The notes: generated by a model not told the origin, from the sequence alone. A stretch of 64,000 bases of DNA from Actinoplanes sandaracinus (GCF_030009775.1 NZ_JASCTH010000029.1:1823-65822), one strand, 5' to 3'; shown: positions 7,505 through 13,159, counted from the stretch's first letter. Made by a program: numbers and translations.

Positions 7505-7711
7505 GTGACCGCGGTCCTCGTCTTGAACGCTGACCTCGGCCCGCCGCGCCGGGTCACCCTCAAACACACGGTCCGGATGTTGTGCCGCCGGGTCGCCGAG
7601 ATCCACGACGCCGAACCGGACCGGCTCATCGGTGTCTACCCGATGCCGAAGGTCGTCCGGCTGGCCCGGACGATGGGCGCTGATGTAACCCGGCAACATG
7701 GTCGCCTCTGA
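7505..7711 (+). pseudogene. N-terminal fragment of an HNH endonuclease
   Basis: The GTG at 7505 is preceded by a strong ribosome binding site (AGGAAGGAGG ending about 8 nt upstream). The 68 codons start TAVLVLNADLGPPRRVTL, the typical N-terminus of actinobacterial HNH endonucleases (a VLVLNADF-like start, then the RLIGV segment). In intact proteins this is followed by the CxxC and HNH zinc-finger core. Here the frame runs straight into tRNA-Gln(CTG) at 7674 and stops at 7711, so the catalytic half is gone. It looks like a gene cut by insertion or recombination of a tRNA. HNH genes are common companions of tRNA arrays in actinobacterial phages and plasmids (established knowledge). The fragment is unlikely to be active. 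Confidence 0.7.
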
Positions 7712-7746
7712 AGCAGCTCGTCCAGGTTCGAATCCTGGGCTCCCAG
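7674..7746 (+). tRNA. tRNA-Gln(CTG)
   Basis: Acceptor TGGGCGC/GCTCCCA (one mismatch) with U1-A72 and discriminator G, D stem ATGT/ACAT, anticodon stem GTCGC/GCAGC (one mismatch), loop CTCTGAA, T arm CCAGG-TTCGAAT-CCTGG. It overlaps the 3' end of the truncated HNH frame. Confidence 0.85.
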
Positions 7747-7751
7747 CGTCG

Positions 7752-7825
7752 GCCCTCGTAGCCCAACGGGGAGAGGCAACGGTCTGAGGGACCGTCCCGT
7801 GCGCGTTCGAATCGCGTCGAGGACA
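7752..7825 (+). tRNA. tRNA-Leu(GAG) on a class I body
   Basis: Acceptor GCCCTCG/CGAGGAC (one C-A mismatch), anticodon stem ACGGT/ACCGT, loop CTGAGGG, T arm GCGCG-TTCGAAT-CGCGT, discriminator A. Short variable loop instead of the class II arm. Confidence 0.75.
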
Positions 7826-7832
7826 CGTCCAT

Positions 7833-7905
7833 GCCGACGAAGCTCAACAGGTAGAGCAGCCGCCTTGTAAGCGGCAGGCAGCCGGTTCGAGTCCGGCCGT
7901 CGGCT
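7833..7905 (+). tRNA. tRNA-Thr(TGT)
   Basis: Acceptor GCCGACG/CGTCGGC, D stem GCTC/GAGC, anticodon stem GCCGC/GCGGC, loop CTTGTAA, T arm GCCGG-TTCGAGT-CCGGC. Canonical. Confidence 0.93.
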
Positions 7906-7909
7906 CTTC

Positions 7910-7982
7910 GCCAGCGCAGCACGACGGGTGGTGCGCCGCTTTCGTACAGCGGAGGCAGCCGGTTCGAGCCCGGCCGCTGGCT
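7910..7982 (+). tRNA. tRNA-Thr(CGT), copy 1
   Basis: Acceptor GCCAGCG/CGCTGGC, anticodon stem CCGCT/AGCGG, loop TTCGTAC, T arm GCCGG-TTCGAGC-CCGGC. Separated from the previous tRNA by only 4 nt. Confidence 0.92.
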
Positions 7983-7986
7983 CGGT

Positions 7987-8114
7987 GGGTCCGTGACTCG
8001 ACACGGGAGAGGACGTAGCCGCGGTGGTCTGTGTCCCTCGCGTGCCGGCGACGTACGCGCCGGCTCGTCATCCGGCGGCGAGTGGTGATGCGGGTTCGAG
8101 TCCCGCCGGACCCA
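7987..8114 (+). tRNA. 128-nt tRNA-like gene with an internal insertion
   Basis: A perfect acceptor GGGTCCG/CGGACCC (7987-7993 with 8107-8113), discriminator A, a CTC/GAG D stem and a perfect T arm GCGGG-TTCGAGT-CCCGC frame an interior about 50 nt too long. The interior contains a strong hairpin GCCGGCG/CGCCGGC with the 7-nt loop ACGTACG, which could read GTA (Tyr) but has C33. It could carry an intron-like insert or be a chimera; the anticodon is not secure. Confidence 0.45.
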
Positions 8115-8120
8115 GACCAT

Positions 8121-8195
8121 GCCCGGGTAGCCCAACCGGCAGGAGGCGCCGCGCTCAAGACGCGGACAGTGCAGGTTCGAATCCTGTTCCGGGTA
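8121..8195 (+). tRNA. tRNA-Leu(CAA) on a class I body, second
   Basis: Acceptor GCCCGGG/TCCGGGT, anticodon stem CCGCG/CGCGG, loop CTCAAGA, T arm GCAGG-TTCGAAT-CCTGT, discriminator A, 5-nt variable loop. It differs in sequence from the CAA tRNA at 7205, so it is not a recent duplicate. Confidence 0.75.
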
Positions 8196-8209
8196 CGCAG
8201 CACGTTCTT

Positions 8210-8284
8210 GGGCCTGTAGCTCCAACTGGTAGAGCAGCGCTTTTGCACAGCGAAGGTTTGTCGGTTCGAATCCGACCGGGTCCA
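8210..8284 (+). tRNA. tRNA-Ala(TGC)
   Basis: Acceptor GGGCCTG/CGGGTCC, D stem GCTC/GAGC, anticodon stem GCGCT/AGCGA, loop TTTGCAC, T arm GTCGG-TTCGAAT-CCGAC, discriminator A. Confidence 0.93.
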
Positions 8285-8287
8285 CAT

Positions 8288-8324
8288 GTCGACGTAGCTC
8301 AGTGGTAGAGCAACCGCCTGTCGA
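8288..8324 (+). pseudogene. 5' half of a tRNA-Asp(GTC)-like gene
   Basis: GTCGACG, TA, the D arm GCTC-AGTGGTA-GAGC, a 5' anticodon stem and the loop CTGTCGA are present. The sequence then leaves the tRNA pattern (TGGCTCGAC). No T arm or 3' acceptor strand follows before the serine tRNA at 8401. It may be a true fragment or a half gene. Confidence 0.5.
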
Positions 8325-8400
8325 TGGCTCGACAAGGTGGACACCGCCACCCGCAGTCCGCACCCCGGACCATGTAACCGAAATACCGCAGTAGTTTCGT

Positions 8401-8488
8401 GGAGGAGCCAGCCGACAGTAGGCGCCGGCCGCCGTCTCGAAAACGGTTGGGGCTCATGCCCGTGGCGGTTCGACCCCGTCCTCCTCCG
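8401..8488 (+). tRNA. tRNA-Ser(CGA)
   Basis: Class II tRNA of 88 nt. Acceptor GGAGGAG/CTCCTCC, anticodon stem GCCGT/ACGGT, loop CTCGAAA, long variable arm with GGGC/GCCC, T arm GGCGG-TTCGACC-CCGTC, discriminator G. Confidence 0.93.
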
Positions 8489-8492
8489 CTTC

Positions 8493-8567
8493 GCGCCGTT
8501 AGCTCAGCCTGGTCAGAGCAGGGGCCTCTTAAGCCTCGGGTCCACAGTTCGAATCTGTGACGGCGCA
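8493..8567 (+). tRNA. tRNA-Lys(CTT)
   Basis: Acceptor GCGCCGT/ACGGCGC, D stem GCTC/GAGC, anticodon loop CTCTTAA, T arm CACAG-TTCGAAT-CTGTG, discriminator A. Canonical. Confidence 0.95.
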
Positions 8568-8573
8568 CGTCTT

Positions 8574-8647
8574 CCCCTGGTAGCTCAACGGATCAGAGCA
8601 GCGCGGTCGTAACGCGCGGGTCGCGGGTTCGAGTCCTTCCCGGGAGA
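8574..8647 (+). tRNA. tRNA-Thr(CGT), copy 2
   Basis: Acceptor CCCCTGG/CCGGGAG with one C-A mismatch, anticodon stem GCGCG/CGCGC, loop GTCGTAA, T loop TTCGAGT on an imperfect T stem. Same anticodon as the gene at 7910 but a clearly different body. Confidence 0.82.
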
Positions 8648-8653
8648 CAGCAC

Positions 8654-8726
8654 GCGCCGTTAGCTCAGTGGGTAGAGCTGCCGCCTTTTAAGCGGAGGGC
8701 CGCAGGTTCGAGTCCTGCACGGCGTA
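8654..8726 (+). tRNA. tRNA-Lys(TTT)
   Basis: Acceptor GCGCCGT/ACGGCGT, D stem GCTC/GAGC, anticodon loop CTTTTAA, T arm GCAGG-TTCGAGT-CCTGC, discriminator A. Its 5' half closely matches tRNA-Lys(CTT), suggesting duplication. Confidence 0.92.
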
Positions 8727-8727
8727 C

Positions 8728-8802
8728 TGCGGGGTAGAGCAGTTCGGAGTGCTCGCGGGCCTCATAAGCCCGAGGTCGCCGGTTCGAATCCGGCCCCCGC
8801 TC
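8728..8802 (+). tRNA. tRNA-Met(CAT), initiator-like
   Basis: TGCGGGG faces CCCCGCT, leaving positions 1 and 72 as an unpaired T-T. A missing 1-72 pair is the hallmark of bacterial initiator tRNA. D stem GAGC/GCTC, anticodon stem CGGGC/GCCCG, loop CTCATAA, T arm GCCGG-TTCGAAT-CCGGC. The three consecutive G-C pairs sit one step off the canonical 29-31 position, so initiator function is uncertain. Confidence 0.85.
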
Positions 8803-8804
8803 CC

Positions 8805-8877
8805 GTTCCGTTAGCTCAGCTGGTAGAGCACCGCCTCGACAAGACGGGGGCCCCTGGTTCGAGTCCAGGACGGAACA
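8805..8877 (+). tRNA. tRNA-Val(GAC)-like, C33
   Basis: Acceptor GTTCCGT/ACGGAAC, D stem GCTC/GAGC, anticodon stem CCGCC/GACGG (one mismatch), loop TCGACAA, T arm CCTGG-TTCGAGT-CCAGG, discriminator A. C replaces U33. Confidence 0.75.
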
Positions 8878-8895
8878 CGCAAGCAGCAGTACCTT

Positions 8896-8969
8896 GGCGC
8901 GGTGGACGAATAGGTAGAGTCACCCGGCTTTCACCCGGGAAGTTGCGGGTTCGAGTCCCGTCCGCGCTG
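8896..8969 (+). tRNA. tRNA-Glu(TTC)
   Basis: Acceptor GGCGCGG/CCGCGCT, anticodon stem CCCGG/CCGGG, loop CTTTCAC, T arm GCGGG-TTCGAGT-CCCGT, discriminator G. Confidence 0.88.
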
Positions 8970-8975
8970 CGCAAT

Positions 8976-9162
8976 GCCCTGGTAGCTCAGTGGATAGAGC
9001 GGCCGAAAAACGTTAGCGGTGGCACGGCGGCAGAGTTGCGGATGCACCGGGACCGGGCCTGTGGTGTCGAAGACTACGGGTAGGGAACCTCAGCCCCCGG
9101 CAGGGAAGCGCGTTACCTCACCGTCGACTATGGGGACGTGGGTTCGAATCCCACCCAGGGTA
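8976..9162 (+). tRNA. 187-nt interrupted tRNA gene
   Basis: The 5' part GCCCTGG-TA-GCTC-AGTGGATA-GAGC and the 3' part GTGGG-TTCGAAT-CCCAC-CCAGGGT-A are perfect tRNA pieces, and their acceptor strands pair fully. Between the D and T arms lie about 137 nt where about 25 are expected. The insert is GC-rich, has GACTA-containing segments, and begins near the 5' anticodon stem. An intron is possible, but about 110 extra nt is short for a group I intron and I could not fold P3-P8. Insertion into a dying tRNA is the alternative. The anticodon cannot be read. Confidence 0.5.
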
Positions 9163-9177
9163 CGTAACGCATGTCGA

Positions 9178-9250
9178 TCCGGCGTCGCCCAATAGGCAGG
9201 GCAGCGGCCTGTTAAGCCGTTCGGTGATGGTTCGAATCCATCCGCCGGAG
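9178..9250 (+). tRNA. tRNA-Asn(GTT)
   Basis: Acceptor TCCGGCG/CGCCGGA, D stem GCCC/GGGC, anticodon stem GCGGC/GCCGT, loop CTGTTAA, T arm GATGG-TTCGAAT-CCATC, discriminator G as normal for asparagine. Confidence 0.94.
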
Positions 9251-9259
9251 CAAATATCT

Positions 9260-9342
9260 GGAGGAGCCGGCTGGCCACGGAAACGCCGCTGGAAACGGCG
9301 TACACCCTCGGGGTGTCGTGGGTTCGAATCCCACCTCCTCCG
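9260..9342 (+). tRNA. tRNA-Ser(GGA)
   Basis: Class II tRNA with acceptor GGAGGAG/CTCCTCC, anticodon stem CGCCG/CGGCG, loop CTGGAAA, variable arm ACACCC/GGGTGT, T arm GTGGG-TTCGAAT-CCCAC, discriminator G. Same acceptor as tRNA-Ser(CGA). Confidence 0.93.
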
Positions 9343-9345
9343 CTC

Positions 9346-9395
9346 GCGCCGCAGCTCACCTGTAGGTGAGACCTGCCTTGCCGGCAGGCCGGCGC
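9346..9395 (+). tRNA. tRNA-like RNA without a T arm, anticodon TGC
   Basis: GCGCCG (9346-9351) pairs with CGGCGC (9390-9395). A D-like stem CTCAC/GTGAG and a perfect anticodon arm CCTGC-CTTGCCG-GCAGG follow, but no T arm exists and the RNA would be about 50 nt. The anticodon loop reads TGC (Ala) with U33. It resembles the armless tRNAs of some mitochondria, though simple decay of a normal gene would look the same. Confidence 0.4.
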
Positions 9396-9399
9396 GCAT

Positions 9400-9475
9400 G
9401 GTGGCTGTAGCTCATCAGGTCAGAGCGCCAGGCTGTGGACCTGGAGGCGGCACGGTTCGAGTCCGGCCAGTCACC
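9400..9475 (+). tRNA. tRNA-His(GTG)
   Basis: Acceptor GTGGCTG/CAGTCAC, with an encoded extra G at -1 opposite C73, the histidine identity pair. Anticodon stem CCAGG/CCTGG, loop CTGTGGA, T loop TTCGAGT. The T stem has two mismatches. Confidence 0.85.
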
Positions 9476-9480
9476 CTCCC

Positions 9481-9562
9481 GCGGGCGCACCGAAGTTGGA
9501 GAATCGGGCCTGGCTGTAAACCAGGCGCTATGGCTGAGGGGGTTCGAATCCCTCCGCCCGCA
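9481..9562 (+). tRNA. tRNA-Tyr(GTA)
   Basis: Class II tRNA. Acceptor GCGGGCG/CGCCCGC, anticodon stem CCTGG/CCAGG, loop CTGTAAA, short extra arm, T arm GGGGG-TTCGAAT-CCCTC, discriminator A. Confidence 0.93.
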
Positions 9563-9616
9563 CTCCGCTCGCCGCCCGGCGCCATGATGTCGTACCCGCC
9601 GGGCATACTGCCCGCC

Positions 9617-10093
9617 ATGACGCCCTTGACGATCATCAGAGGCGATGCCACCAGCCCGCAGTCCAAGGGTGTGAAGGTCATCGCCCACGTGTGCAACGAC
9701 ATCGGCGGCTGGGGTAAGGGCTTCGTTCTCGCGGTTTCGCGCCGCTGGCCCAAGCCCGAGCGCGACTATCGGGCCTGGCACCGCGGCCGCGCCGGCAACG
9801 ACTTCGGGCTCGGCGCTGTCCGGCTCGTGCAGGTGCTGCCCGACACGTGGGTCGCGAACATGATCGGCCAACGGGGCATCAAGCGCGGCAGCAGCGGACC
9901 ACCGATCCGCTACGACGCCGTGCAGCGCTGCCTGACCACCCTCGCCGATCGGGCGACGGAACTCGGGGCCTCGGTGCACATGCCCCGCATCGGGTGCGGG
10001 CTCGCCGGCGGACGCTGGGAACGCATCGAACCGCTGATCGCCGACGCCCTGTGCGCCAGGAACATCCCGGTGACCGTCTACGACCACGACTAG
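9617..10093 (+). CDS. TARG1/ALC1-like macrodomain ADP-ribose hydrolase
   Basis: 158 residues from the ATG at 9617; a CATACT box 10 nt upstream suggests a leaderless message. A single macrodomain fills the protein. GDAT (residues 9-12) and VIAHVCNDIGGWGKGF form the adenine and phosphate side, VRLVQVLPDTWVANMIGQ the central strand, and MPRIGCGLAGGRWERI the ribose loop, with VTVYDHD at the end. The HVCN element and MPRIGCGL-W order match the OARD1/TARG1/ALC1-like class, which removes ADP-ribose from acyl esters, glutamate or DNA thymidine (the DarG activity). Poa1-type relatives process ADP-ribose 1''-phosphate from tRNA splicing. It lies right after the main tRNA run and 32 nt before the HAD gene, so an RNA or ADP-ribose repair role is plausible. 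Substrate is inferred. Confidence 0.85.
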   Translation: MTPLTIIRGDATSPQSKGVKVIAHVCNDIGGWGKGFVLAVSRRWPKPERDYRAWHRGRAGNDFGLGAVRLVQVLPDTWVANMIGQRGIKRGSSGPPIRYDAVQRCLTTLADRATELGASVHMPRIGCGLAGGRWERIEPLIADALCARNIPVTVYDHD

Positions 10094-10125
10094 CTGCTGC
10101 GACGAGCCCGGGAAGGAGGCACAGC

Positions 10126-10653
10126 ATGAACACCGATCATCCTGGGCCGCCGGTGTGGCTGCTCGATGTCGACGGCGTCATCAACGCCAACCGCCCCGGC
10201 TGGCACGCCGCACCGCGGCGCTCGATGGTCTACTCCGCGCAGGACCGCTGTGAGTACCGGCTGCGGTGGGCGCCGACCCTGATCCACCGGCTCCGCCGGC
10301 TGCACGCCAGCTCCGCCGTGGAGCTGCGCTGGTGCACCACCTGGTGCCCCGAAGCGCACCTGCTCGAGCGGCTCTGGCGACTTCCACCCCTGGCCCGGGC
10401 GCTCACCTGCGACCCGGTGCCCAAGGGCACGCACGCTCACCCACTCAAGCTCGACGCCGCTCGGCAAGTCCTCGCCGCCGGCCGGCCGCTGATCTGGACC
10501 GACGACGAAGCCGTGCCCACCGACGGCCCCGTCTTCGCGGAGCTGACCGCCCACGGGCAAGCACTTCTGATCGCCCCGTCATCGTCGCGGGGGCTACAGC
10601 CGGCCGACCTGGACGCCGTCGAGGCGTTCACCGTCCGGCACGCCCGTCCCTGA
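10126..10653 (+). CDS. HAD-family phosphatase of the RNA-repair (SAK) type
   Basis: 175 residues; GGAAGGAGG ends 6 nt before the ATG. HAD motif I is LLDVDGVIN (nucleophile and acid Asp), motif II the Thr-Thr-Trp in WCTTWCPEA, a Lys around residue 108 (KLDAAR) serves as motif III, and WTDDE supplies the metal Asp pair of motif IV. This arrangement is the HAD domain first described in Swiss-Army-knife RNA repair proteins (PF18143-like), here as a stand-alone enzyme. Such domains are thought to take phosphate from RNA ends, as the phosphatase half of polynucleotide kinase does (family knowledge, not shown here). It forms a two-gene unit with the macrodomain gene inside the tRNA array. A perfect hairpin covers its stop codon. 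Confidence 0.8.
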   Translation: MNTDHPGPPVWLLDVDGVINANRPGWHAAPRRSMVYSAQDRCEYRLRWAPTLIHRLRRLHASSAVELRWCTTWCPEAHLLERLWRLPPLARALTCDPVPKGTHAHPLKLDAARQVLAAGRPLIWTDDEAVPTDGPVFAELTAHGQALLIAPSSSRGLQPADLDAVEAFTVRHARP

Positions 10654-10668
10654 GCATCAGGGACGGGC
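10642..10668. terminator. perfect 11-bp hairpin over the HAD stop codon
   Basis: GCCCGTCCCTG (10642-10652) and CAGGGACGGGC (10658-10668) are exact complements around AGCAT. The stem starts inside the last codons and only CCTTT follows, so termination would be T-poor. It may instead mark the processing boundary to the next tRNA-like gene, 5 nt further on. Confidence 0.55.
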
Positions 10669-10673
10669 GCCAT

Positions 10674-10732
10674 GCCTTTGTAGCTCAGCGGAATGAACCT
10701 GAAGGTCGCCGGTTCGAATCCAGCCGAGGGCA
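10674..10732 (+). tRNA. tRNA-like gene lacking an anticodon arm
   Basis: Acceptor GCCTTTG/CGAGGGC, TA-GCTC of the D arm and a T arm GCCGG-TTCGAAT-CCAGC are all present, but only about 27 nt separate the acceptor and T arms. The D loop runs directly into AGGTC, so the anticodon arm is deleted. It cannot decode; it is either a pseudogene or a tRNA mimic. Confidence 0.5.
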
Positions 10733-10771
10733 CGCACCGCACCGGGCCGCAACACCGTCGATCCGGCCGGT

Positions 10772-10841
10772 GGCCTCGTGGCGTTCCCGGGGGGAGCGCC
10801 CCGCCTGCAAAGCGGGTGACCCAAGGTTCCGCGCGAGGCCT
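10772..10841 (+). tRNA. tRNA-Cys(GCA)-like with incomplete T arm
   Basis: Acceptor GGCCTCG/CGAGGCC, D stem GCG/CGC, a perfect anticodon arm CCCGC-CTGCAAA-GCGGG (GCA, U33), discriminator T. After GGTTCCGCG the acceptor strand begins at once, so the 3' strand of the T stem is missing. It is the last member of the array. Confidence 0.6.
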
Positions 10842-11079
10842 CAACACATGCCATTCACTGTGAGTGACGCAGACGGGCGCAGGATCCCACCTTGCTCCCG
10901 TCGCGGCCGGAGATCAGGAGCCTCGTCATCTGGCGACGGTGAAGACTCCGGCTTCACAATCCCGGGAACCCAGGCGAAACCGCCAATCTGAGTCCGAGCT
11001 GCCGGGGCCGACCCTAAGATTCAAAGATTGGTTGGCTGAGAATCTGTCGTCGGTTATCTCTAGATGAGCCGGGGGTCCG

Positions 11080-13065
11080 GTGGCCGGTATCGTCCCGATG
11101 GACGTCTTGCACAGCATCCGTACTCGGTTGGTGGCGAGCGTGCTGGCGATTGTGCTGGTCGCCTTCGGCGCTCTGATGGCGATCGCCTCGGTGATGACCC
11201 GTGACATGGCGTTACGGCAGGCCGGTGACTACACCGAACAGCTGGCGTTGCGGCAGGCCGGCGTGGTGAGCGGCCAGATCGACGTGGCCGTGCACGCGGC
11301 GCAGGAGCTGGCCCGTTCGATGGCGCAACTGAAGAAGTCCGGCATAACCGACCGTGCGGCGATCAGCGCGCTGGTCGAGGCGACCCTCCGCGGGCATCCC
11401 GAGTTCTTCGGCATGGCGACCGGCTGGGAGCCCAACGCCTTCGACGGACGTGATCGCCACTTCCGCAACGTCGCGCCCAGCGACGCCACAGGCCGGTTCA
11501 TCCCCTACTGGTACCGGGACGGCGACGAGCTGAAGAGCGATCCGCTGGTCGACTACGACAAGCCCGGTGCCGGCGACTGGTATCTCAAACCGCGCGAGAC
11601 CGGCAAGAGCATGGTCGTCGATCCGTACGTCTATCAGGTCGCCGGCGAAGACGTGCTGATGACCACCGCCACCGCCCCGATCATGGTCGACGGCCGATTC
11701 CATGGGGTGGTGACGGTAGATTTGGCGCTGGCGGACCTGCGCGCTGCCGTCACCGTGGAGAAGCCGTACGGCACCGGGTATCAGGCCCTGGTGACGGCGG
11801 GAGCAGCGGTCGTCGCCCACCCCCAGGAGGACTTGCTCGGCAAGCCGCTACCCGACGCGGGGGACAGGGTGGCCACCGCCGTCGCCGGTGAGCGGCCGGT
11901 GCGCTGGGCGGGCGGCGACTCGCACCTGGGGGACACTGCCACCTCGGTTCTGACGGCCGTGCCGCTGGCCACCGGCGACTCATGGGCTTTGCTGGTCGCC
12001 GTACCGGAGGACACGATCACCGCGACCGCCGACGACATGCGCAGAAATCTGCTGATCGCCGCGGGGCTGGCATTTCTGGGCGGGGGTGCGGTGGTGTGGT
12101 TGCTGGGCACGAGTCTGACTCGGCCGATCCAGCGACTGCGTAACCGGCTGGTCGAGATCGCCGCGGGCGAAAGCGACCTGACGCAGCGCGTGGAGGAGGG
12201 CCGCAAGGACGAGATCGGCCAGTTGGGCGCGGCCTTCAACACGTTCACCGACAAGATCGCCACCGTGGTGCGCCAGATCGGCGACCGGGCCGAGCGGCTG
12301 ACCGGCGCCGCGGTCACCCTCACCACGATCAGTGAGCAACTACGGGGCACCGCCGAAAGCAGCGCCGGCCGCGCGCAGCGGGTCTCCGACGCGGCCGACA
12401 AGGTCTCCGACAACATCAACACCATCGCGGCCGGCGCCGACGAGATGAACGCAGCGATCAACGAAATCTCCAACGGCACCACCGAAGCCGCACAGGTGAG
12501 CCGCCGCGCCGCCGAAGCGGCTGAGGCCACCACGGCCGGCGTCTCCAAACTCGGCGAATCCTCGACGGAGATCGGCGCGGTGGTAAAGCTGATCACCTCG
12601 ATCGCTGAGCAGACCAACCTGCTCGCCCTCAACGCCACCATCGAGGCGGCCCGCGCCGGGGAACTGGGCAAGGGCTTCGCGGTCGTGGCGGGCGAGGTGA
12701 AACAGCTGGCGCAGGACACCGGCCGGGCCACGGAAGACATCGCCGCCCGGGTCGAGACCATCCAAGCCGACACCGCGGTCGCCGTCGCGGCGATCCAGGA
12801 GATCACCCAGGTCGTGGAACGGATCAACGAGCTGCAGACCACGATCGCCAGCGCGGTGGAGGAACAGACCGCGACCACCCAGGAGATGAGCCGCAACGTC
12901 GCCGAGGCGGCCAACGGCTCATCGGCGATCGCGGAAACGATCGGCGCGGTCGCCCAATCGGTCCAGGACACGAATGCCGGCAGCAACGCCACCGGCCAGG
13001 CAGCCCGAGAGCTGGCGAACCTCGCCACCGAGTTGCAGTCACTGGTCGGCCAGTTCCGGGTCTGA
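11080..13065 (+). CDS. methyl-accepting chemotaxis protein with dCache sensor
   Basis: 661 residues from the GTG at 11080, with an in-frame ATG at 11098 as an alternative. Helix 1 (about residues 15-37) and helix 2 (about 325-345) enclose a periplasm-type dCache_1 domain of about 280 residues; the motif WYLKPRETGKSMVVDPYVY is typical. A HAMP domain follows (about 345-398), then a full MCP signalling domain whose hairpin tip reads EQTNLLALNATIEAARAG. The receptor binds a small ligand outside and controls CheA/CheW inside; the ligand is unknown. No che genes lie nearby. With the receptor at 31981 it suggests a motile stage. Confidence 0.93.
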   Translation: MAGIVPMDVLHSIRTRLVASVLAIVLVAFGALMAIASVMTRDMALRQAGDYTEQLALRQAGVVSGQIDVAVHAAQELARSMAQLKKSGITDRAAISALVEATLRGHPEFFGMATGWEPNAFDGRDRHFRNVAPSDATGRFIPYWYRDGDELKSDPLVDYDKPGAGDWYLKPRETGKSMVVDPYVYQVAGEDVLMTTATAPIMVDGRFHGVVTVDLALADLRAAVTVEKPYGTGYQALVTAGAAVVAHPQEDLLGKPLPDAGDRVATAVAGERPVRWAGGDSHLGDTATSVLTAVPLATGDSWALLVAVPEDTITATADDMRRNLLIAAGLAFLGGGAVVWLLGTSLTRPIQRLRNRLVEIAAGESDLTQRVEEGRKDEIGQLGAAFNTFTDKIATVVRQIGDRAERLTGAAVTLTTISEQLRGTAESSAGRAQRVSDAADKVSDNINTIAAGADEMNAAINEISNGTTEAAQVSRRAAEAAEATTAGVSKLGESSTEIGAVVKLITSIAEQTNLLALNATIEAARAGELGKGFAVVAGEVKQLAQDTGRATEDIAARVETIQADTAVAVAAIQEITQVVERINELQTTIASAVEEQTATTQEMSRNVAEAANGSSAIAETIGAVAQSVQDTNAGSNATGQAARELANLATELQSLVGQFRV

Positions 13066-13159
13066 CCGTGGCCCCGCGGCCGGTGAGCCCGTAGTCCCAG
13101 CCGAAACAACGGCAAGCACCGCGATGTCTGATCGCCGACCCGCCCCCTAGACTGCGGCG

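Noticed and set aside
7626..8363. Long minus-strand frame across the tRNA array (245 codons)
   Set aside because: It consists of translated tRNA complements (repeated SNR/EPA-type strings from T arms), not a gene. The same holds for the other frames in 6440-9400.
9001..9137. Group I intron in the 187-nt tRNA gene
   Set aside because: The insert is about 110 nt, shorter than self-splicing group I introns, and I could not pair a P7 (R and S strands) from the GACTA segments. Reported only as an interrupted tRNA.
11080..13065. c-di-GMP (GEMM) riboswitch upstream of the chemoreceptor genes
   Set aside because: The regions before 11080 and 22985 lack the conserved GEMM core, so no riboswitch is claimed.
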